DNA of 64,000 nt from Spirosoma lacussanchae (GTDB lineage Bacteria > Bacteroidota > Bacteroidia > Cytophagales > Spirosomataceae). This document shows positions 47,991-55,665 of the stretch, piece by piece (position 1 is the first letter of the stretch; every line of letters starts with the position of its first letter). Position numbers and translations under genes: made by a program. The notes below the pieces were generated by a model. That model had not been told where the DNA came from and ran no database searches. It saw nothing but the letters and a program-made list of their open reading frames with translations. The DNA lies in contig NZ_SWJG01000014.1 of NCBI RefSeq assembly GCF_005870035.1, positions 1 to 64,000 of the forward strand, read 5' to 3'.

Positions 47991-49325
47991 ATGACAACAG
48001 ACATTGAATTACACGACACTGAGGTAGTCGACAACGAGCAGATACACGACGCCGTACTGGTGTTGGACGCCCCGGCGCTGGCACCGATCAGCTTCGCCCT
48101 GACCCTGGAAGAAATCGACAAGGTAGCCGCCGAAGCCAGTAAGCTGACCATTGCCGACCATAACGACCGGGCTGGCTACAAAGCCGTCTACTCGTTTCGG
48201 CAAATGGTTAAAGATCAGCGCATCGGGGTTGAAAAGCGGCAAAAGGAATTGAAGCGCCCTCACATTGATTATAACCGTTCGGTCGATCAACTAGCCAAAC
48301 AGCTGGTTGATCCGATGAAGGTGATTGAAGAAGGGCTGTCCAAACAGGAAGCGGTTTACGAAGCCGAGCAAGAGCGCATCAAGCGCGAAGCTGAACAGGC
48401 CGAAGCCCTCAAACGCGCCAGCCGTATCGAATCCGTTATCCGGCTGGGTGGTATACTCAATGAAGCCGCCTACGACGTATTCGGTACCCGCGTTGATCTG
48501 GTAGAGATTGAAACCCTGCCCGATGACAAGTGGGGGGAGATTTACGCAACGCTCGAAGAAGCCTACACGTGTGAGCAGATCCGGCTGGCTGAGATTGAAC
48601 GGGAGCGTCAGGAAGAACAGGCCCGGCTAGAGCAGCAACGCATTGAGCAGGAAGCCCAGGCCAAACGACTGGCAGACCAGGCGGCTGAAATCGAGCGACG
48701 GGAACAGGAATTGGCCAGACTCGAAGCCGACGCCAAACGCAAAGAGCAGGAGCGCGAACGTCAGGCTGAACAGGATAGACTGGCTGCTCTGCTGGCGTAC
48801 CGGGTGCCCATGATGGAGACAAAAGGCTTTGAGAAGAATAGCCGCGGTTTTTATGTGTTCCGCAATACCGACTGGTGGTTTGACGCTACGAAAATCGCCA
48901 CACTTTCCGATGAGCAGTTTGCCGATTTGATAGCCAGCGCCGAAAGCATGGACCGCCAGCGTCATCGGGAGCAAGTATCGGAGCGGCGTAGTTCTATCCT
49001 GTATGGCTTGGGATTCACGCTGGAGAATGAGCGCTACTTACACCCAACGGCTGAGTTGACCGAAGAGGGGGTATGCGACCTATCAGACGCTGACTTTGAT
49101 AAGGTCGTCAAGTTGGCAGGCACCCACAACAAGAAAGCGGACAGGGCGCGTATCGAACGGCTGAAAAAGGAGAAAAAGGCCTTTGCCGACTACCTGCGCG
49201 TCTACCAATCCGGTTCGACTGTTGGCTTTTATGAGCAGCCCGAAATCGCTGATCTGCTCGACCGGTTTACTGGCGCCATTCGTCAGGTTATCGAAGCGTA
49301 TCGGGCTGAACTGAACGCTTTGTAG
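47991..49325 (+). CDS. DUF1351-like coiled-coil recombination-associated protein
   Basis: ATG 47991 gives 444 residues; it lies after a GGCCGGG/CCCGGCC hairpin. Residues 30-100 form a helical domain (EIDKVAAEASKLTIADHNDR), 100-270 an extended charged coiled coil (QEEQARLEQQRIEQEAQAKR), and the C-terminal third a mixed domain. This is the layout of DUF1351 proteins, which accompany phage exonuclease/annealing systems. It probably works with the nuclease-like gene at 50906. The exact biochemical role is unknown. Confidence 0.7.
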   Translation: MTTDIELHDTEVVDNEQIHDAVLVLDAPALAPISFALTLEEIDKVAAEASKLTIADHNDRAGYKAVYSFRQMVKDQRIGVEKRQKELKRPHIDYNRSVDQLAKQLVDPMKVIEEGLSKQEAVYEAEQERIKREAEQAEALKRASRIESVIRLGGILNEAAYDVFGTRVDLVEIETLPDDKWGEIYATLEEAYTCEQIRLAEIERERQEEQARLEQQRIEQEAQAKRLADQAAEIERREQELARLEADAKRKEQERERQAEQDRLAALLAYRVPMMETKGFEKNSRGFYVFRNTDWWFDATKIATLSDEQFADLIASAESMDRQRHREQVSERRSSILYGLGFTLENERYLHPTAELTEEGVCDLSDADFDKVVKLAGTHNKKADRARIERLKKEKKAFADYLRVYQSGSTVGFYEQPEIADLLDRFTGAIRQVIEAYRAELNAL

Positions 49326-49328
49326 GCC

Positions 49329-49562
49329 ATGGAACAGAACCAGCCTAAACACTTCGCGCCCAAAGTAGGCGAAGTATTCGTAACCAACTTTTGGGGCGTC
49401 CGCGAAGTCTGTATGGTCGAATCCATTAAAGACGGGCTCGCGCTAATCATTCGACTGGAAAGCGCAATTTATAAGAGAGATCCCGTCCGGGCCTGTTTCG
49501 ATCAGGACGAAATCCAGCTACTGCGTTACGAGGTGCTACACAAAACCCAGTGGAATGGATAG
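49329..49562 (+). CDS. Small hypothetical protein
   Basis: The 77-residue product starts 3 bases after the coiled-coil gene and looks like a small beta-barrel (HFAPKVGEVFVTNFWGVREV), similar in style to SH3-type nucleic-acid-binding proteins. No family is assigned. It overlaps or abuts the next gene, so it is made with it. Confidence 0.5.
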   Translation: MEQNQPKHFAPKVGEVFVTNFWGVREVCMVESIKDGLALIIRLESAIYKRDPVRACFDQDEIQLLRYEVLHKTQWNG

Positions 49563-49564
49563 CC

Positions 49565-49744
49565 ATGGCAAAGAAAAGAAAGAAGCGCAGATATAACGTT
49601 AGCATCCAGTTTCATGCTTTCGGCGTTGAGGTTTTGGCTCATTCAGAGGCCGAAGCCAAACGAATCGCTTTCCAGCGTTTGGTGAAGCGAAGCTACGGGT
49701 ACCTGATTGACAAGAACAACACATATGCCGATTCTGACGACTAG
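49565..49744 (+). CDS. Small basic protein
   Basis: ATG 49565 gives 59 residues with a very basic start (MAKKRKKRRYNVSIQFHAFG) and an acidic end. An in-frame ATG at 49550 would overlap the previous gene. The pattern beta-alpha-beta with EVLAHSEAEAKRIAFQRLVK resembles small early phage proteins of unknown role; nucleic-acid binding is likely from its charge. Confidence 0.5.
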   Translation: MAKKRKKRRYNVSIQFHAFGVEVLAHSEAEAKRIAFQRLVKRSYGYLIDKNNTYADSDD

Positions 49745-49746
49745 CC

Positions 49747-50196
49747 ATGCCCAAGTCGCTGACAACCTACGGCAACATTACCGGCGGCAAGCTGTCGATC
49801 GTGGAAAGGGAAAAGTTCTACCAATCCCTTTCCGCCTTTGCTGACTGCGAAATCAGTCTGACAGTGAAGGCGCTGGAGCCCCAGCGGTCCAACAGTCAGA
49901 ATAGATACTACCATGGGATAGTTGTCAAAATGATAGCCGAGGCCATGAGCGAGGCATATGGAGAAGACGTTGATGTTGATGAAGCTCATGAACACCTAAA
50001 GAGCATGTTTAACCTTCGCACCATCGAAACCGCTAATGGGTATACGGTCAAAATGCCAGGATCAACGAAGCGATTGAGTACGGTAGAATTTTCTACTTAC
50101 GTTGATAAGTGTCGGATGTGGGCGGCCGAGTTTTTCGGAATAAACATACCTGATCCTGTGCAAATATCAACAACAAAAGATTCGTTAAGAGTCTGA
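49747..50196 (+). CDS. NinB-like recombination protein
   Basis: The 149-residue protein contains RSNSQNRYYHGIVVKMIAEA, a helical segment with HEHLKSMFNL, and the C-terminal TKRLSTVEFSTYVDKCRMWA, the features of the NinB family (lambda Orf, mediator of recombination). It would help load annealing proteins onto single-stranded DNA. Position among the recombination genes agrees. The start is 2 bases after the preceding stop. A 110-base gap with a leader hairpin follows. Confidence 0.75.
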   Translation: MPKSLTTYGNITGGKLSIVEREKFYQSLSAFADCEISLTVKALEPQRSNSQNRYYHGIVVKMIAEAMSEAYGEDVDVDEAHEHLKSMFNLRTIETANGYTVKMPGSTKRLSTVEFSTYVDKCRMWAAEFFGINIPDPVQISTTKDSLRV

Positions 50197-50245
50197 TATT
50201 CTTTTGGTTATGGTTATTTTATTGAGTATATTGTATCAGAAAAAC

Positions 50246-50278
50246 GGCCCGACAGGCGCTTGCAACACCTACCGGGCC
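50246..50278 (+). promoter_or_regulatory. Leader hairpin with 21-base loop
   Basis: GGCCCG (50246-50251) pairs with CGGGCC (50273-50278); the loop has TTGCAA. It resembles the leader hairpin at 18580 in island B in stem and loop length and precedes the HNH gene by 28 bases. Confidence 0.5.
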
Positions 50279-50306
50279 TAACCAACACAATAAACCATCT
50301 ATTGCT

Positions 50307-50903
50307 ATGGCTGCCCCAAATTTAAGCAGTCCTTCCGAGGTATGGAAGGATGTTGAAAGCTATGAGTCACTCTATCAAGTAAGCAACTTGGGTAGGGTCA
50401 AGTCAAAGTCGAGAGGCACCTTTCTCAAGTGCTATAAAGATAAGTCTGGTTACTGGCGTGTATCCCTTACTCGTCGTAATAAGACCACGTCAAAACTACT
50501 TCATCGGCTAATTGCCTGCCATTTTATTCCCAATCCAGAAGGAAAGCCGCAGGTAAACCACATTGACGGCAACAAGTCCAATCCCTCGATTGAAAATCTA
50601 GAATGGGTTACGCCTACCGAAAATGCGCTCCATGCTTCCGCTATGGGACTTCTTGACGGTATGGCCCAAAAGTCTCGGATCAGGATGGTGGGTGTAGGCG
50701 CAAAATATGGCAGCAAGAACATCAAAATCGCCATAGACGCAACACGAAAACACTTTGCCGCCCTTGACAATGATGGAAATGTGGTTAGCGAGCATAAGGG
50801 CATAAAGACCTTTTGCCGTGAACGCGGATTCAACAGCAAACACTTTTTCACATGCTTGAAGTCTGGCCTTCCATATAGAGGTGTTCGTTACAAATACTTA
50901 TAG
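50307..50903 (+). CDS. HNH homing endonuclease-like protein with NUMOD4
   Basis: The 198-residue protein begins with a NUMOD4 module (EVWKDVESYESLYQVSNLGR), has an HNH_3 domain with HRLIACHFIPNPEGKPQVNH and IDGNKSNPSIENLEWVTPTE, and a C-terminal DNA-binding part (IKTFCRERGFNSKHFFTCLK). Such free-standing endonucleases spread by cutting related phage genomes. It lies between NinB-like and nuclease-like genes and has its own leader, so it was probably inserted as a selfish gene. Confidence 0.88.
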   Translation: MAAPNLSSPSEVWKDVESYESLYQVSNLGRVKSKSRGTFLKCYKDKSGYWRVSLTRRNKTTSKLLHRLIACHFIPNPEGKPQVNHIDGNKSNPSIENLEWVTPTENALHASAMGLLDGMAQKSRIRMVGVGAKYGSKNIKIAIDATRKHFAALDNDGNVVSEHKGIKTFCRERGFNSKHFFTCLKSGLPYRGVRYKYL

Positions 50904-50905
50904 CC

Positions 50906-51559
50906 ATGACATACACCGACCATCAATATCGCACCCTGCCCGCCTACGCCAACAGCGACTTATCCGAGTTGGATAGACTACTCAGCGGGCGCCCCGCCTT
51001 TACCGCCAGCCCCGAAGCGCTCGCGTTCGGTACCGCCTTTCACACGCTCATTCTCGAACCCGAGACGTTTGCCGCCCGTCACCTGATTGTGCCGAACATG
51101 AACACGCTGGCCGCTATGCAGTCAGCCGTTCAGGCCGACCCGGTACTGTCTGCTAACCTATTCAAAGCCCAGCGCGAAACCGTTCGTCAGTGGGTATGCC
51201 CACTAACCGGACTGCCCCTCAAATGCAAAATCGACGCAGCGGTACCAGTAATCAGGGGTGAACTGCTGATCGATCTGAAAACAACCAGTTGCAAAACCCG
51301 CGCCGAGTTTGAGGAATCGTGCTATACCTACGGCTACGACCGGCAAGCAGCATTCTACTTAGCCAGTAACCCCCGCGCTACGTTCTTCGAGCTGGTAGGC
51401 GTACAGAAGCAATCGCCGTACAACCTGTTCCGACTCGCGTTTTACAAAGACGACCTGTTTATCAAAGGCGGTCGGGCGAAGATGGAGAAGCTGTTGACCA
51501 TGGCCCACCGAATGAATTTTCAGCCCATTAGCTGGTCGAGAAAGGAGGTGGTTGTATGA
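50906..51559 (+). CDS. PD-(D/E)XK exonuclease-like protein (DUF3799)
   Basis: The 217-residue protein starts 2 bases after the HNH gene. The N-terminus, YANSDLSELDRLLSG then ALAFGTAFHTLILEPETF, is typical of DUF3799. The nuclease core shows Asp in KCKIDAAVP, the D-x-K pair in LLIDLKTTSC, and a Gln in DRQAAFYL. The family resembles exonuclease VIII (RecE), which resects DNA ends for phage recombination. With DUF1351 and NinB-like genes it forms a recombination module. Substrate use is inferred. Confidence 0.85.
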   Translation: MTYTDHQYRTLPAYANSDLSELDRLLSGRPAFTASPEALAFGTAFHTLILEPETFAARHLIVPNMNTLAAMQSAVQADPVLSANLFKAQRETVRQWVCPLTGLPLKCKIDAAVPVIRGELLIDLKTTSCKTRAEFEESCYTYGYDRQAAFYLASNPRATFFELVGVQKQSPYNLFRLAFYKDDLFIKGGRAKMEKLLTMAHRMNFQPISWSRKEVVV

Positions 51560-51744
51560 AAAAACCATTCACACAAGCATCGCTGGCGGGCATTGTCGCT
51601 GACCTGTGGCGCAAGTGCAACGATCTGGAACGCGAAGCGGCCTTTTGCCGCAATCACAACTACATGATTGAAGCACAAATTTTCGACGCCAAAGCCAAGG
51701 TGTTAAAGGAAGCCATATTCGAGGTTGAGCAACTTCTAAACTAA
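51556..51744 (+). CDS. Small helical protein
   Basis: The 62-residue product overlaps the nuclease stop by 4 bases (ATGA). It is one or two helices with cysteines (LWRKCNDLEREAAFCRNHNY). Coupled translation supports a real gene. No motif is recognised. Confidence 0.45.
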   Translation: MKKPFTQASLAGIVADLWRKCNDLEREAAFCRNHNYMIEAQIFDAKAKVLKEAIFEVEQLLN

Positions 51745-51749
51745 ACGCC

Positions 51750-52007
51750 ATGCCTAAACAGGTTCGTGTTGTCACCCAGCACCATTTTACCAACATGAGC
51801 GCCGACCGGCAACACGGGTATCTGTTACTGTGTCGGCACTGGATTCGGCAAGGGCTATGCCGCAACTGCCCGCACTGGCTGTACTTTCTGACGCTGGCTT
51901 ACTTTACCGGCAACACGAACGAAATAACAGCGACGCCAACCATGACCCTGTATAGGGATTTGCTCTTGAATCAAGTACTCGATAAACCAACGCCGACCGG
52001 GCGGTAA
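51750..52007 (+). CDS. Small protein with cysteine-histidine pairs
   Basis: The 85-residue product starts 6 bases after its neighbour. It contains CRHWIRQGLCRNCPHW, a possible small metal site, and a polar end. No family is recognised; it could be a zinc-binding regulator of the early operon. Confidence 0.4.
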   Translation: MPKQVRVVTQHHFTNMSADRQHGYLLLCRHWIRQGLCRNCPHWLYFLTLAYFTGNTNEITATPTMTLYRDLLLNQVLDKPTPTGR

Positions 52008-52018
52008 GCGGGGTACAC

Positions 52019-52249
52019 ATGAAAACATTCGACATTACATATTTCAACGCAAGTCCATCCTTTACACGCATCGGCAAAGCGTTATTCAAGCCTTACAACC
52101 TGTTCAATCGGCAAAACATGCTAATGGCAGACGGGACCGTTGAAAGCCATTGGGGGTGTGGTTTGCTCCAGCTGAACAATCGACACCTGTTTTACATCGG
52201 TAAAGGGCCGGACCTTCGCATTTACGTTGTCTTTATACGGATTGCATAG
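52019..52249 (+). CDS. Small hypothetical protein
   Basis: The 76-residue product starts 12 bases after the preceding gene. It is beta-rich (HLFYIGKGPDLRIYVVFIRI at its end), without a known motif. It fills the gap between recombination and packaging genes in the same orientation. Confidence 0.4.
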   Translation: MKTFDITYFNASPSFTRIGKALFKPYNLFNRQNMLMADGTVESHWGCGLLQLNNRHLFYIGKGPDLRIYVVFIRIA

Positions 52250-52278
52250 CAGTTTCTAACCACTAACGAAGCAGAACG

Positions 52279-52533
52279 ATGGAGAATTCACAAGAAATAA
52301 TCGCCAACACCCCGTTGCACTGGGACTGTAAGAAAAAAGGACCAACCCTTGATGAGCAAAAAGCCGAACTAATAAACTGGCAGATCTCCGTTAAAGGCAA
52401 AGTCGAAGAAGTGTGTAGACGACTTGAAGAAACCCGGGCGGTTACTACCAAAGATATAACCGACCTTCATAAAGCACTTGTCTGGATGGATGACATGAAA
52501 TCTCAGATCAATTGCTTAACTGACCAACCTTGA
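52279..52533 (+). CDS. Small helical protein
   Basis: The 84-residue product is charged and helical (VKGKVEEVCRRLEETRAVTT), without a recognised family. It is the last gene before the terminator and the promoter of the packaging operon. Confidence 0.45.
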   Translation: MENSQEIIANTPLHWDCKKKGPTLDEQKAELINWQISVKGKVEEVCRRLEETRAVTTKDITDLHKALVWMDDMKSQINCLTDQP

Positions 52534-52561
52534 TTGACTTATTTGAGGAGTATTCGTTACA

Positions 52562-52593
52562 CCCGGTCGGCGCTGCTGGCCGGGCTGTTTTAT
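52562..52593 (+). terminator. Terminator before the packaging genes
   Basis: CCCGG (52562-52566) and CCGGG (52580-52584) flank a GC-rich loop and are followed by CTGTTTTATT. The stem is short, so termination may be partial. Confidence 0.5.
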
Positions 52594-52618
52594 TAGCAAC
52601 TTTCTAATAAATACGCGT

Positions 52619-52626
52619 TATTTTTG
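52619..52626 (+). promoter_or_regulatory. Putative -7 box of the packaging operon
   Basis: TATTTTTG matches TAnnTTTG and lies 25 bases before the terminase small subunit start. No clear -33 box is seen at the usual distance. Confidence 0.45.
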
Positions 52627-52650
52627 TCAATATCGTAAGTAAACAGACCT

Positions 52651-53268
52651 ATGGACGAGGAACTAGAACCCAGTAGCGTAAAACCCTGGCATGACGGACT
52701 GACCGACAAACAGCGCCGGTTTGTGGAGGAATACTGCGTTGACTGGAACGGTACGCAGGCCGCTACCCGGGCCGGTTATTCGCCCGCTACAGCCAACGAA
52801 CAGGCTAGCAGACTGTTAGCCAATGTTAACATCCGGGCCGCTGTCGATACCTATCTGGATGATCTGTCAATGACTGCAGCCGAAGCCGTTTTAAAGCTCA
52901 CCCGATGGGGCCGGGGGTCGATCGAGCCGTTTCTGACTGCCGGGGGCCATCTGGACCTGTCAACAGAAGATGCCCGGGCTAACCTACACCTGATTAAAAA
53001 GTCGAAGATTACCACCCGGGTAGAACGAGGTCTGCCCGACACCGAGCAGCCCGACGCCGATATTATAACGGTCGAGATTGAATTGCACGACGCCAAAGAC
53101 GCGGTTAAAACTATCCTGGATGTTCGGGGTAAGCTCATTCGGCGCCACGAGTTGACGGGCAAAGACGGGCAACCCATCCAGCATCAGCACGATTATTCCA
53201 ACATGACCGATGAGCAGCTACTTGCCATTATCGCCGGTGGCCAGCCCGGCCCAGCTCGCGGCCAGTGA
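52651..53268 (+). CDS. Terminase small subunit (Terminase_2 family)
   Basis: The 205-residue protein has the family start LTDKQRRFVEEYCVDWNGTQ then AATRAGYSPATANEQASRLL, a helix-turn-helix-like DNA-recognition part. A middle oligomerisation region and a C-terminal beta region with VEIELHDAKDAVKTILDVRG follow. It recognises the phage packaging site and loads the large subunit. Its last 59 bases overlap the large subunit gene in another frame. Confidence 0.9.
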   Translation: MDEELEPSSVKPWHDGLTDKQRRFVEEYCVDWNGTQAATRAGYSPATANEQASRLLANVNIRAAVDTYLDDLSMTAAEAVLKLTRWGRGSIEPFLTAGGHLDLSTEDARANLHLIKKSKITTRVERGLPDTEQPDADIITVEIELHDAKDAVKTILDVRGKLIRRHELTGKDGQPIQHQHDYSNMTDEQLLAIIAGGQPGPARGQ

Positions 53269-54688
53269 GATACTGACGCGCCGGTCAGCCCGTCACCGCT
53301 TTGCCGACTACCTGACCGTTTCAAATCCCCGTTATGATCGCCAGTGGTTTCACGAAGTAATTGCCGACCGGCTCCAGCAGCTCCACGAACGCCACATTCG
53401 CAAGCTGATGATCTTTATGCCGCCCCAGCACGGCAAAAGCTCCGCGTCTACCCGTACGTTCCCGGCCTGGGTGCTGGGTAAGCATCCCGATACCAAAATC
53501 TGCGTAACGTCTTATTCCTCTACGATTGCGGGCCGCTTTAACCGGGACATTAAACGCGGCATGGAAACCGACCGCTACCGGGCGTTATTTCCTGATACGC
53601 GGCTGGGTGACGGGCGCAACGGGTATCTCAACAACAACGATATTGTTGAGGTCGAGGGCAAAGAAGGCTTTATCTACACGGTGGGCGTAGGTGGGTCGCT
53701 CACCTCGGTCAGCGTCGATCTGGGCATTATTGACGACCCGATCAAAGACCGACAGGCCGCTCAGTCTCCTACGCTGCGCGAATCAATCTGGGACTGGTAC
53801 ACCGATGTGTTTGAAACGCGTTTGCACAACGACTCGGTACAGGTGCTGATTCAAACCCGCTGGCATCAGGATGATCTGGCGGGGCGGCTGCTGAACCGGG
53901 ACGGCATCTATAGCGCTGACAACGAAACCGGCTGGGTCGTGATTAACTTTCCCGCCCTGCGAACCGATGATATTAACGACTTTGACCCCCGGCCGGTGGG
54001 AGCGGCCCTGTGGCCCGAAAAGCACAGCCAGGCCAAAATCGAGAAAATAGCCAAAGAAGATTCGGTCAAGTTCACCAGTCTATACCAGGGAGACCCCAAG
54101 CCTTCCAAAGAATCGTTGGTTTTCCCCAACTGGCACGAATGCGACGAGTTCCCGGCCAACTGTGAGCTGATTTTCTACGTGCATGATTTTGGCTATACCA
54201 ATGACCCGAGCGCGACGGTTGCGGTCGGTAAGCTGGGGCGCCGTCTCTATCTGGATGAAAAGCTGTACGAAACGGGTCTGACCAATCTGGATATTGCCAA
54301 ACGCTGGGTTGCGCTGGGCATTCCCCACAACGCGGATATTATTGGTGACAGCGCCGAACCCAAATCCATTAAGGAACTACAGACCGGCTTCGTCGACTTC
54401 AACACCAACCAGCGGATACGCGGCTTTGCCATCCGGCCGTCTGTCAAAGGGCCCGACTCCATCAGCGCCGGTATATCCAAACTCCACGAATTCGAGGTTT
54501 ACGTCACCAAACGCAGCCGCAACATCATTAAAGAAAAAAACAACTACCAGTACATCATGATGGGCGACGTTGCCACCAACGAACCGATTGACGCCTACAA
54601 CCATGCCATCGACGCCGTACGGGGCGGGGTCTATACCAAGTACGGCAAACCGCAGCTGATTACCACGCTGAAAAACCGGCAACGGTAA
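53210..54688 (+). CDS. Terminase large subunit
   Basis: The 492-residue protein has an ATPase part with Walker A PPQHGKS at 71-77 and Walker B LGIIDDP with the acidic pair Asp175-Asp176, then a coupling motif region, QTRWHQDDLAGRL. A C-terminal RNase H-like nuclease has FYVHDFGYTNDPSATVAV, the acidic IIGDSAEPKSI and a final Asp in IDAVRGGVYT. It drives DNA into the procapsid and cuts it. The start overlaps the small subunit gene. The following promoter suggests that the next gene is controlled separately. Confidence 0.95.
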   Translation: MSSYLPLSPVASPAQLAASEILTRRSARHRFADYLTVSNPRYDRQWFHEVIADRLQQLHERHIRKLMIFMPPQHGKSSASTRTFPAWVLGKHPDTKICVTSYSSTIAGRFNRDIKRGMETDRYRALFPDTRLGDGRNGYLNNNDIVEVEGKEGFIYTVGVGGSLTSVSVDLGIIDDPIKDRQAAQSPTLRESIWDWYTDVFETRLHNDSVQVLIQTRWHQDDLAGRLLNRDGIYSADNETGWVVINFPALRTDDINDFDPRPVGAALWPEKHSQAKIEKIAKEDSVKFTSLYQGDPKPSKESLVFPNWHECDEFPANCELIFYVHDFGYTNDPSATVAVGKLGRRLYLDEKLYETGLTNLDIAKRWVALGIPHNADIIGDSAEPKSIKELQTGFVDFNTNQRIRGFAIRPSVKGPDSISAGISKLHEFEVYVTKRSRNIIKEKNNYQYIMMGDVATNEPIDAYNHAIDAVRGGVYTKYGKPQLITTLKNRQR

Positions 54689-54692
54689 CCTA

Positions 54693-54721
54693 TTGCATTT
54701 TTCAAAAACTGTTTATCTTTG
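54693..54721 (+). promoter_or_regulatory. Promoter of the tube-like gene
   Basis: TTG at 54693-54695 and TATCTTTG at 54714-54721 are 18 bases apart; the -7 box is an exact consensus match. Transcription would start about 55 bases before the ATG at 54784. Confidence 0.75.
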
Positions 54722-54783
54722 TGTCACTCCGACACCGGCTGCAAAGGGGCTGTACGCTGCGTGTTTCCTGCTATATCGTAGCA

Positions 54784-55392
54784 ATGGCTTTCAATACATG
54801 CCCCCTGCCGACGGCGCTGACCACGATTCCCGCCACGGCCTGCCCGGTCAACTTCGGGCAAATTGTTCGAGCGCTGCTCATTCGCCGGTCTGCCGGTGCC
54901 CTCTTTACCTTCACCGCTGGTGTTTCGTCCATTGCGACCGAGGCGACGCTGACCGCCGTACTCGCGGATACCGATTCAGGTAAGGGCGTACTGACGCCCC
55001 TGTTTGCCGGTCTTACCCTGCCCCAGCTCGACCCGATTCTTGAAGGCGAAAACGACAACAGCACGACCTTCGGCGTCGGCTACGTCGCGGGCGGTAACGT
55101 GGCCCGGGTGCAGCTGATGTTCGATAGTATCAGCACCGAAACGGCCGACGCCATGCAGCTGCTACACGGCGAAGCCCTGCAGGTTGTTTTCTTCAACCAG
55201 TACGGCCAGGCTATTCTGAAATCCAACGGCAAAGGCTTCGACATTTTCAACCAGGTCCTGGGTGATGTGACGAGCGAAGGGCTCAACCGCATCAACAAAA
55301 CGCCGTTTTCGTTTACGCTGCCGTTTGGCTGGTCGAAAGGCTACAAGGTGGTTAATCTGCCCTACGACGTTCTGAACCTAGCCCAGTCGTAA
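54784..55392 (+). CDS. Probable abundant virion protein, tail tube-like
   Basis: ATG 54784 gives 202 residues; an upstream GTG at 54721 lies on the promoter's -7 box and is rejected. The protein is beta-rich, with ALLIRRSAGALFTFTAGVSS near its start and LQVVFFNQYGQAILKSNGKG in the second half. It has its own consensus promoter, as does the 203-residue protein at 16324 in the other prophage, which shares size and strand pattern. Its location between terminase and portal is unusual for a tail tube. Structural identity is inferred. Confidence 0.5.
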   Translation: MAFNTCPLPTALTTIPATACPVNFGQIVRALLIRRSAGALFTFTAGVSSIATEATLTAVLADTDSGKGVLTPLFAGLTLPQLDPILEGENDNSTTFGVGYVAGGNVARVQLMFDSISTETADAMQLLHGEALQVVFFNQYGQAILKSNGKGFDIFNQVLGDVTSEGLNRINKTPFSFTLPFGWSKGYKVVNLPYDVLNLAQS

Positions 55393-55395
55393 GAC

Positions 55396-55665
55396 GTGGT
55401 TAAGCTACTGGTATCGGGTGAGGGGGTGAAAACCTTCTCACCCGAACAGGCGGAAAACATATTGCGCCTGCAAGCCCGCAACCCGTCTTTGACCGCGTAT
55501 TCACTTCCCGCCGATTCGCCCTACACGTTTCAAGATGATTCTCTCCGACGACGACGCCCTAAGCCTGCTCAGCAGCCCGAAAAACAAACCCCAACTGGCC
55601 GAAGCAATCGCGTGGCAGGAACGGGTTCAGTTCCACGGCCTGACGGTTCGCAATCGGCTGGATAG
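55396..55665 (+). CDS. Small head-module protein overlapping the portal gene
   Basis: The 89-residue frame starts at GTG 55396. The first 50 residues look like a real protein (VKLLVSGEGVKTFSPEQAEN, a small beta-alpha unit known from Bacteroidota phage heads), while the last 40 are Arg/Pro-rich and overlap the start of the portal gene for 131 bases. The protein may therefore be translated in full, or the overlap may reflect a late portal start. Function unknown. Confidence 0.45.
   Translation: MVKLLVSGEGVKTFSPEQAENILRLQARNPSLTAYSLPADSPYTFQDDSLRRRRPKPAQQPEKQTPTGRSNRVAGTGSVPRPDGSQSAG

Noticed and set aside
54721..54783. GTG start of the tube-like gene at 54721
   Set aside because: It lies on the -7 box of the promoter; ATG 54784 is the better start.
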